Below are positions 56,326-64,000 of a stretch of DNA of 64,000 nt, piece by piece. The DNA is from Notospermus geniculatus. Its lineage: Eukaryota > Nemertea > Pilidiophora > Heteronemertea > Lineidae. Made by a program: the position numbers and the translations under genes. The stretch is taken from the NCBI GenBank assembly GCA_002633025.1, contig NMRB01000310.1, forward strand, positions 24,143-88,142, in the 5' to 3' direction. Below the pieces are notes generated by a model. That model worked only from the letters and a program-made list of their open reading frames with translations. It ran no database searches and was not told where the DNA came from. How positions within the stretch are numbered: the first letter of the stretch is position 1; each line of letters starts with the position of its first letter.

Positions 56326-57134
56326 AAGTTGACTTCCTATTTATCATTCATTATTGTGTCAACCTCTGTGCTTTTTCTCTTATTGAGCAGAACATGATGG
56401 AGGTATTTATAAGATACCTCCATGCTCCAGTAGACAAGTGGCTGTTGGTGGTGGGCACATCTGTCATCCGAACAGCTGCTGTCATTTTTTTCATTTCTTC
56501 AGTAAATTTGTTTTGGGTAGGCCTACCTCCATGTTCAGCGATTGGTTTATGTATAGGCTATTATGGGGAACAGCCGATGTACTATATTTACGAGGCGGCA
56601 TGGAATTGGCCCGAACATAAGAGGTCATCAAACAAAAGAAATCATATTGTTTTCCATGTTTGTCTTCTTCGATATACTCGATTTATTTATTGCCCAGGAA
56701 AGTCCTTTCCCACAAAAATGTGACATATGTCGAGGTAAATAACATTACCACGTGGTAATAGCTGGCGCACTGTCGGCAGCACCACTATAGGAAATCCCGT
56801 TACGCCATGGACTGGAAAGCCAGTCTCAAGTTCCAACATTCAACACCACTTTAGATCAGCTTACATGTATATTGGTTCAACCCCTCTCGCCAAAGCAGCC
56901 CAACCATGCCAATGCTTCTATCGCAAGCATTAATACAATCGTCCCATAATCATGTAATACCATATACACAATAGTAGTTCTATTTTTAACACACAATGGC
57001 GAGCGCCTATAGTAGTCGGTTGACGAACTGAAATACTCGTTCCTCGCTATAACGCACAGCGCCGTCTGATCATCATCGCTGACACTACGATAACCAAGAG
57101 TGCCCGCCGGGCAATATTTTTCGCATGTCTCCCT

Positions 57135-57536
57135 TTAACTGGTACTATGTCCACAAAACACGAAATGGAGAAAACTGAGTTTGAAGTTTTGCCAACTTGT
57201 ATCTTTCAACTCCATGATTGTTTTCTAAATTTGTATAAATGGGGAAGGTACTAGCATAGAAATCTTCCATACTTTATTTGTTTTTTCACAATGGAGGCTT
57301 CAAAGGTGGAGATCTCGGAAACGAAAAATGGAGATAGGCCTTTTGGATTTCAAAATTTTGGTAATTTTCTGAGGCAGATGGTTCTATATCCCCAACATAG
57401 AGCTTTATGGCCCTGATCATTCAAAGCTACCGCTATTAAGTTCTATGTCCACCTGAATGTGTTTTAAAAAAATATGTGAACAAGTAGATCTATTAAATAT
57501 CTTCATCATTTAATCTTCTTTGCTTCATTTTTAGCT
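57135..57536. other. No gene recognised
   Basis: AT-rich, short frames only. Confidence 0.4.
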
Positions 57537-57950
57537 TATTAGCTTAGCTGACCAAAGGTCAGCAGAGCTAGTCAAATAGCTATTCAGTGGCGTCAGTCTG
57601 TCCGTCCAGCAGTCCATCACTCCATCTGTCAAACTATGCCCGACGTTTTGTAACCGTAATAGCTAGAGACTCCAAATTACACCTGAAGGTAGCCCGGGGT
57701 AAACTCTCCTCAGAAACAAAAAATGAGCGCGACCTGACCTATATTAGGCACACCAGGGGGCATTTTGTGTAAAATGAAATATCGCAATATCTCAGCCCCT
57801 ATGATAAATATGTAGACAAAATGTGATGAGATAGATAGGTTGATATTTTCTACATCAGTCCAAAGGGAAAGTGATGTTAGATCTGTCAACCAGGGGGCGC
57901 TATTCAACAAAATAAAAAACAGGGGTATTTGAATTTCCCGCACTTTTAAG
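57537..57950 (+). repeat. Dispersed repeat beginning TTAGCTGACC-like
   Basis: It starts AGCTTAGCTGACCAAAGGTC and continues with GTCTGTCCGTCCAGCAGTCC, GTTTTGTAACCGTAATAGCT and ATCGCAATATCTCAGCC. The order of words parallels the AGCTCACC family, so it is probably a related subfamily. Confidence 0.5.
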
Positions 57951-58446
57951 TTCCAAATTATGCATTAGTGGCTATGTAACTGGTGTCCTGTCCAACCTGC
58001 ATACAGCCAGTGGTAACACCGAAACTGGACTTATACTATGTCCTCAAACCAATACCAAGCTGACAAATAATGGCCACCATGCATTTCATCACTTTAGAAC
58101 TTCAACGTGCTGTTATAGCGTGACTAATCTTTCATAAGGTATGGTGACATGCTTCAACTCATTCGTTTTTGAGTAGCAACAGCCTCCTGGCCTAATTGGT
58201 TAATTAGGTCATTCAGATAGATAGAGTTGAACAGTTTTGTCGAGCATACATTGACACAAGATCATTATATTAACCTCGTCACCATGACTAGGCCTAGGCA
58301 AAGTGCTGTGGTCCCACTAACCAGTGGGGGCATCCAGGCTCCCAAGTTGCTTTAACCTGTTACCCGGAGCGACGTTGATGTTCATGTCATCATCTTCTAA
58401 TGCATGTAGGGCTCAGAATATCATCATGACCAGATAACCTGTATAC
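57951..58446. other. No gene recognised
   Basis: Short frames only. Confidence 0.4.
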
Positions 58447-58880
58447 GTAGCTCACCAGGGTGAGCTATATTACGACAGTGTCTGTCATCCGTATAGGGCA
58501 CGTTTTGTAACCACTGGCGCTATTTATCTGAAACTTGGTACATATATACCCTATGTCGGATCACCTATGACACCAAATTTCGGTCCAGTTTGGTTCTTGG
58601 CTTGAACTAATGACTGGATCATTTCCAAATTCTTATCAATTTGAAATTGGAAGATTTTCACTGCAAAATATCTCTGTGGTCCCTCTTTGTAACTCACAAA
58701 GTTATCCCATCCAACCATGCACAGTTGGTGAATAAAATTTGATATCACCCACTACCCTCATCTTCTAAGTCTGCTGTACCCCTACGGTAGGGGTACAGCA
58801 GACTTAGAAGATGAGGGTAGCCCTACGCCTACATGTCCTGTATCTAATGTCAGCTGAGCGCCAGGCCCTTGGGCCTCTTG
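58447..58880 (+). repeat. AGCTCACC-family repeat with possible 3' end
   Basis: It starts TAGCTCACCAGGGTGAGCTA and contains CTGAAACTTGGTACATATAT. It may end near GGCCCTTGGGCCTCTTG at 58863-58879. A perfect palindrome (58752-58820) interrupts it. Confidence 0.65.
58752..58820. repeat. Perfect 34-bp palindrome with one-base centre
   Basis: Bases 58752-58785 (CTACCCTCATCTTCTAAGTC onward) are exactly mirrored by 58787-58820 around G58786, with no mismatch. Confidence 0.95.
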
Positions 58881-59164
58881 TTTTGTGCACAGTAGGCCTA
58901 GATTTGGATGTTGTCCACGTTGTCACATGGCACAAATCGAAGTATCTGATTGGATGAAAGGGAGATAGAACCTTATAACTTTCAAGGACTTGAAATGTAA
59001 AAGAAGACCTATGATGTTTCAGTGATTTTCCACGAGCGCCATCTACATATTGATGTAATAACTAGGGACATAGAACTTCTCATTCTGTTGATCGGTTTCA
59101 TACGTTTATCTCTGTTTCTGCCAAAAGTGGACATAGTACCAGTTAATCCTCAGCCCACGATATA

Positions 59165-59410
59165 TGTCACCTGGGGCCCACCGACGCGGGGCCGACGCTG
59201 GACCAGCGTTTGACAGTTCGCCTAAACAGTAACTCTTGCCGATGTTGGGCCAATGCTACGCCAAGGTTGGCAAAAGCTGCCAATGTTGGCCAGTGATCGC
59301 CGAGGTACAGATGGACTCTTGCCAATGTTGGACCAACATTGTCCCAAGGTTGGCAAAAACTGCCAATGTTGGCCAGNTTCATTCTTATTCGGGGGGGGGG
59401 GGGGGGGTCA
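59165..59410. repeat. Degenerate TTGGGCCAA/GTTGGC repeat with N and G run
   Basis: Words GATGTTGGGCCAATG, AAGGTTGGCAAAA and CTGCCAATGTTGGCCAG repeat in two roughly 110-bp units. A single N is at 59377 and a run of about 17 G follows near 59391. Confidence 0.65.
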
Positions 59411-59814
59411 TGACCCCCAACCAACCATCGTGATCCGCGCCTGGGCATTGCATAGAACGATTTTGCAATCGTTAGGTTAATGTTTTGTATGTATTGAGTC
59501 CATAATTAGTTTCATTTCAAGTATAGCCTCCTTGAATGTGTATATTCAACCTCAAACCAAATAGTTAAGTTTGAGGCCGCTGAGGCTCAACTAACTATCA
59601 CCCTCAGAGGGTATCTTTAGAGATACAAGTCGTCACACTGTCACAGTGCTGCCACCTAAACGGGGCAAAATATCTTAAAGGACTTAACATTTACATGTGT
59701 TGTCAAGGGTTTCCACTCATTCACTTTACATTCTATAACTGTTTCATGTTATTGAAATTTACTGGTAAATTATTGTTTTAATTTTAGGCCTACCGGTATA
59801 TATTATCATTAAAA
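59411..59814. other. No gene recognised
   Basis: Short frames only. Confidence 0.4.
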
Positions 59815-60262
59815 ATACTCTAGATTCGTTCTTCTAAGGTTACTTTAGATATTCATGCTGTAGGTTTAGGCCTAGCCCACAATATACACCATACAAAGAA
59901 TTTATTGATTCTACTCAACATAACTGACCAATGAGTGAGTCTTACATTACTTTGCACTCGGCCGCAAAGCCTGCTTTGTTGGCAGGCACTATTAAAAGAG
60001 TGTCTGTTACATTCACTGTTGTATTCCCTTATGCACAGGGCCTATTCATTCAATCACTTCTCAACGGCATCAATTTCAAACTCTCCGAGACTGATCACCA
60101 CCAGTTCTTTCTGTGGTCGGATAAATCAGTCTTCAATAGCCCTTTCCCTCCTCGCCTGTCAGTCACACTCAACAGCTCTTTATTTTGCCATGCATATTCA
60201 ATAGGGTAGGCGGTCATATGGGTGTTCAGTAAAGTAACCTTAGAAGAACGAATCAAGAGTAT
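59815..60262. repeat. MITE with ATACTC(T)GATTCGTTCTTC ends
   Basis: GATTCGTTCTTCTAAGGTTA at the left is mirrored by TAACCTTAGAAGAACGAATC at the right, each with ATACTC at the outer edge and one difference between them. The 448-bp interior has frames but no recognised protein. Confidence 0.75.
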
Positions 60263-61340
60263 ATGAGACGTATGTATTTAATTTATGCTTTTATACTCGG
60301 TTTGGGCTGGGTCAGAGCTGCACCGTAAAAATGAAAACCACTGTTTGTATTGAGTGTATCTTGTTGTGTAAGTGTTTTATGAGACAAGTAAGACTGTACA
60401 GTAAAACAATAGGCCCACTACCCCATGCACTGAGAACGATGGCACCAGATTAGAATGTCTTAATTTGATTGAGCCGTTCTCAGGGCTGACAAACTGTAAG
60501 CTATGACACATCAACTCCTATTTAAAATTTGTGAGTTTCTCAAATTTTGGCCCAAATGTTACCCTTTTATTTCATATCTCCATGGTGTAATACATGAGAC
60601 ATGTGTATTTATTATGGCTATTAAACTTTGTTAGAGCTGGTTCAGAGTTGCACCGTCAAAAAGAAAACTAGGTTGGGAGTGGGTGACAGGTGTTCATGTG
60701 TGAATAATACAGAGTAATAAAAAAATGCCCACAGAAAACGAAAGTATCCGAGACAACTGTACAAATAGTTTGTAGTTATTTTGCAAATGTATTTTGCCAA
60801 TGACTTTTTTGTGTGTTGCGTCCATAATTATTTGTGCTGTTGTTTCATTTAAAGTATAGCCTCCATGTATCTGTGTATTCGAGGTATCTACAAAAGTATA
60901 ATATATATGTTATAGTTTATTGTTTGTATGGAGTGTATTTTGCCGTTGTACAGTACGTTGCACAATTGACCTCCCTTCCGCACCGCGCACCATCCGCATA
61001 CCATATGCAGCGTCATGCGCATACCGTCATCCTATCCACCGCGGACATCGCGCGCCATCATGGAAGGCACGTAGTGAAGACGTAACATCATTCGTCTGTT
61101 TTGCGCGGACGTGACGCAGAAGAGAAGCGTGACGCACCCGTACCATACGCAATGAACTGAAGCATACGCTCCGCGCCACGTCCGTGGAAGGTATGCGGAT
61201 AAAGGTAGGGTTAACTGTGCAACGTAGGCCTACTGTAAGTGTTTTTGAGACAAGACTACAATAAAACAATAGGCCCACTACCCCATGCACTCAGAACGAT
61301 GGCACCAGATGATCGAGTGTCATAATTTGCTTGACACTTT
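60263..61340. repeat. Imperfect direct duplication interrupted by a MITE
   Basis: Words GAGCTGCACCGT, TAAAACAATAGGCCCACTAC and AGAACGATGGCACCAGAT occur in two copies (about 60290-60480 and 61230-61340), with a partial third at 60590-60680. Confidence 0.65.
60956..61224. mobile_element. MITE with CGTTGCAC ends and TA target
   Basis: The termini CGTTGCACAATTGACC and (inverted) CGTTGCACAGTTAACC are flanked by TA at 60954-60955 and 61225-61226. Inner ACGTCCGTGG and CGCATACC words are also mirrored. It sits inside the second copy of the duplication above. Confidence 0.7.
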
Positions 61341-61376
61341 CTTAGGGCTAAGAAATTGCTATAATATTAGGCCGGG

Positions 61377-61560
61377 TTTATTTGGCAAGCATGCATGCCA
61401 AGCAGTTCCCTTTTTCGTACTTATTTAGCAAGCATGCTTGCCATCTAATGCTGAAAAATGTCCCTATTTGGCAAGCATGTCACGCCCCCTAATGAATATT
61501 AATCAGGATGTGCTTGCCATATTATTCAGCACGTTTGGCTATTGGGCAAGCAAATATGCC
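61377..61560. repeat. Cluster of TTGGCAAGCATG words
   Basis: Five or six copies of GGCAAGCATG or its inverse CATGCTTGCC within 180 bases, including the palindrome GCAAGCATGCTTGC at 61429-61442. Confidence 0.6.
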
Positions 61561-62355
61561 ATTTGTTTGTTATAACCTTGGAGGAAGTTATAACATATCC
61601 AGGTGCAAGCAAGGGCAAAGGGAGATCGGGGGGGGGGGGCACAGTTACACAGAGTGTACTTTTTGGACGGAAAATTTGAGAGGCACGGCGCTGATTTTAG
61701 GCCATACAACGTTGTGTAATAGCAGGAATAGATAGTACCCTCGAATCATGGAAATAGGGTGGTTTATTTCTGCGGCCGGCCAATTAAACTAAGGGCTGGT
61801 TCATAGTCCGTCCGGATTTTACGCCTACTATGATCAATTTCAATGTGTGTGCACATTCACGCCTTGGAAACCTGCGATCAGTTTCATGCGCTTGACGTTC
61901 CGCGGGCAAGTATGAACCAGCTGTATGCCAACGCAGGTATTTCATGTGCTGATTCAAAGTCACAATGGCGGCAGCAAGAAGAGGTCGTGTAGCTATGGCA
62001 GGGCCTGAAAGGGCTCTTATTCGTGCTGCACGGCGTCTGCATCTAGACAAAGCATTTTATAGCCAACTTCAGAAACCTGGTTAACATATTACGCAATGAT
62101 TGATATTGACATGCCGACGACAGGACCGGGGAATCCTGGCTGTGCCATGCTCAGATGACCTATTATCATGCATGGGCGGTCTTCTCGAACAATGACTTCA
62201 CTTTTTAGAGCCAATAGACAGCGCGACTTATGGACATTCTACCAGGCATAGATAAATAGTGATATGCAAAAGTGCTATTGACGTGTACATTAAGCGGTCT
62301 TTGGGTTGGCGAGTGTTAGGTCACGGTACTGTATACGTTGGTTTTAAGGTTGGCT
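61561..62355. other. No gene recognised
   Basis: A G run lies at 61629-61639. Short frames only, including an 88-codon minus-strand frame (61784-62050) that I do not call. Confidence 0.4.
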
Positions 62356-62864
62356 NNNNNNNNNNNNNNNNNNNNNNNNNNNNNNNNNNNNNNNNNNNNN
62401 NNNNNNNNNNNNNNNNNNNNNNNNNNNNNNNNNNNNNNNNNNNNNNNNNNNNNNNNNNNNNNNNNNNNNNNNNNNNNNNNNNNNNNNNNNNNNNNNNNNN
62501 NNNNNNNNNNNNNNNNNNNNNNNNNNNNNNNNNNNNNNNNNNNNNNNNNNNNNNNNNNNNNNNNNNNNNNNNNNNNNNNNNNNNNNNNNNNNNNNNNNNN
62601 NNNNNNNNNNNNNNNNNNNNNNNNNNNNNNNNNNNNNNNNNNNNNNNNNNNNNNNNNNNNNNNNNNNNNNNNNNNNNNNNNNNNNNNNNNNNNNNNNNNN
62701 NNNNNNNNNNNNNNNNNNNNNNNNNNNNNNNNNNNNNNNNNNNNNNNNNNNNNNNNNNNNNNNNNNNNNNNNNNNNNNNNNNNNNNNNNNNNNNNNNNNN
62801 NNNNNNNNNNNNNNNNNNNNNNNNNNNNNNNNNNNNNNNNNNNNNNNNNNNNNNNNNNNNNNNN
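62356..62864. other. Assembly gap (509 N)
   Basis: Undetermined bases. Open frames reported across it have no meaning. Confidence 0.99.
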
Positions 62865-63175
62865 CATCGCTCTCCGTGCGGATACATGTCTCGGTAACGA
62901 AGCTGATATGGACCCACATTCACGGTAAGGCATGCTCTGAATAGGCCCAGTTGGTGACCAAGATGATCATCTATATGTCACGTTAGCCTCGTCAGCAACA
63001 GAACCCCAGTTTGCTCGATCGAAGCGTTACAAAATGAAGTGACCCGTTCCGGACTGACAAAAAGACACGACCATTCCGATTATCATTTTAAGCCTTTGCA
63101 GTGCGCACTGTTGAAGTTACGGTGCAGAAAAATTTACATCACGGTCACTGTACGAAGAAAAAAATCATTCTGCAC
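62865..63175. other. No gene recognised
   Basis: Short frames only. Confidence 0.4.
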
Positions 63176-63450
63176 GCATATACGACCGTCGGGGCCGCAA
63201 GAAATACTCTGTAGGCCTACTGGGGAAACGGCGGTCGGGTCTCGTAGCTGATAATTTGGGCTTGCAGCCACGACGGGTCGGGGCTCGAAGATATTAAATT
63301 CGGCTTGCAGAGACGACCGTCGGGGCCGCAAGAAAAGCTCTGTATTGGGGAAACGACGGTCGGGTCTGCAAGACAGCATATTTACTTGCGGAAACGACCG
63401 TCGTTTCTGCAAGACGAAATTCATTACCTGCGGGACCGACCGTCGGGTAA
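63176..63450. repeat. Tandem repeat built on CGACCGTCGGG
   Basis: ACGACCGTCGGGGCCGCAAG occurs near 63181 and 63312, a period of about 131 bases. In between and after are inverse or diverged forms (ACGGCGGTCGGGTCT, ACGACGGTCGGGTCTGCAAG, ACGACCGTCG). Sub-units are roughly 65 bases. Confidence 0.65.
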
Positions 63451-64000
63451 TCCCCAGCCTTTTTAAACACCTATGTGCCATATTCAACCGATTGTTTTAT
63501 TGCTCCGCCTCTTAAGGCGCGGACTACGTGGCTTCTGCCGTGTGTTCCCTGCAGGCAACAGATGTCGTGGTTAACCGCTGACGTTGCTTCGAACGGCGCA
63601 ACTGATCACGCATCTGCTCACGTGAAAGCAGGCAGCCGACCAATCAACGGGCTGTGATGAGTTACTCACCTGAATGCATCAATTACTTATGCATTTATGC
63701 AAAGACCGTGTTTTCTCACAGGTGTTGTGCTCATGAATGTATCGACAGTCTACGAAGACCCCTTGGAATAGCAAGAGCAGTATCCGTTCGGATTTATTCG
63801 TTTGCCGAAAAGGTTATGGTGAGTATAGGTGAACTTGTCAAACGGGCAGTCGTATACCTGTACACTCACTGGTCATAATTGTTGCAACATAGTTTTTTTT
63901 CTGAATTTCTCTCATGCCTTTAATACTTTTACATCTGTTTTCAAATATACTGTGGTCGCAGAGTTATGCCTGAGTGGGGGGGGGGGGTCTATAGGCCTAG
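63451..64000. other. No gene recognised
   Basis: Ends with a G run at about 63976. Short frames only. Confidence 0.4.

Larger units (their letters stand above)
52879..57134. mobile_element. Possible 4.26-kb element with TTAA target duplication
   Basis: AGGGAGACATGCGAAAAAT occurs at 52879 and, inverted, ending at 57134, and TTAA flanks both (52875-52878 and 57135-57138). No transposase-like ORF was recognised inside; the interior is largely other repeats. Either a large piggyBac-like non-autonomous element or two separate one-ended MITEs could explain the pair. Confidence 0.45.

Noticed and set aside
56205-56723. 172-codon plus-strand frame with hydrophobic stretches
   Set aside because: Its first third lies in repeat arms shared with 55720-55800 and 54718; the rest has no recognised domain or splice context.
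62259-62933. About 200-codon frames on both strands
   Set aside because: Almost entirely N; artefacts of the 509-base gap.

Overview
This window is eukaryotic genomic DNA, most likely from a marine invertebrate deuterostome (amphioxus, hemichordate or echinoderm type). The reasons are spliced genes with GT-AG introns, a cholinesterase exon ending where vertebrate cholinesterase exons end, an ankyrin-Mab21/cGAS-like gene of a kind expanded in such animals, abundant ACATGT and AGGCCT runs, tRNA-derived SINEs and dozens of foldback elements (MITEs). I cannot fix the species. There are three convincing protein-coding loci; the rest is nested repeats and sequence without recognisable genes.

Layout: 1-12.9 kb holds MITEs, a dispersed repeat beginning AGCTCACC, and otherwise no genes. 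13.48-15.03 kb (minus) is one large exon of a cholinesterase with splice signals at both ends. 15-28.5 kb is repeats: foldbacks, a pair of oppositely oriented 15-bp arrays and TTAA- or TA-flanked MITEs. 28.675-33.836 kb is a complete 5.16-kb DNA transposon with 82-bp terminal inverted repeats, a TA target duplication and a four-coding-exon gene (minus) for an 845-residue protein resembling the DUF7869-type, RNase-H-like family. It sits inside an older small MITE, and a related copy of the target near 48.1 kb serves as an empty site. 34-42.6 kb has foldbacks, an unrecognised ORF truncated by a gap, a 36-bp satellite and a head-to-head pair of tRNA-derived SINEs. 42.71-46.94 kb (plus) is an ankyrin-repeat protein fused to a Mab21/cGAS-like nucleotidyltransferase with its catalytic residues intact; a one-base assembly gap breaks its reading frame. 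46.9-49.55 kb is a decayed continuation of that gene's repetitive C-terminal tail, split by a 1.1-kb TA-flanked element with a broken transposase end. 49.6-64 kb is again repeats, including a possible 4.3-kb TTAA-flanked element and a 509-base gap.

How the parts relate: the genes form no operon or pathway. The cholinesterase would hydrolyse choline esters outside the cell. The ankyrin-nucleotidyltransferase is a candidate cGAS-like innate-immune sensor with a repeat-built recognition arm. The transposon protein would mobilise its own element. Mobile elements have cut into, copied from, or are decaying next to each of these loci.
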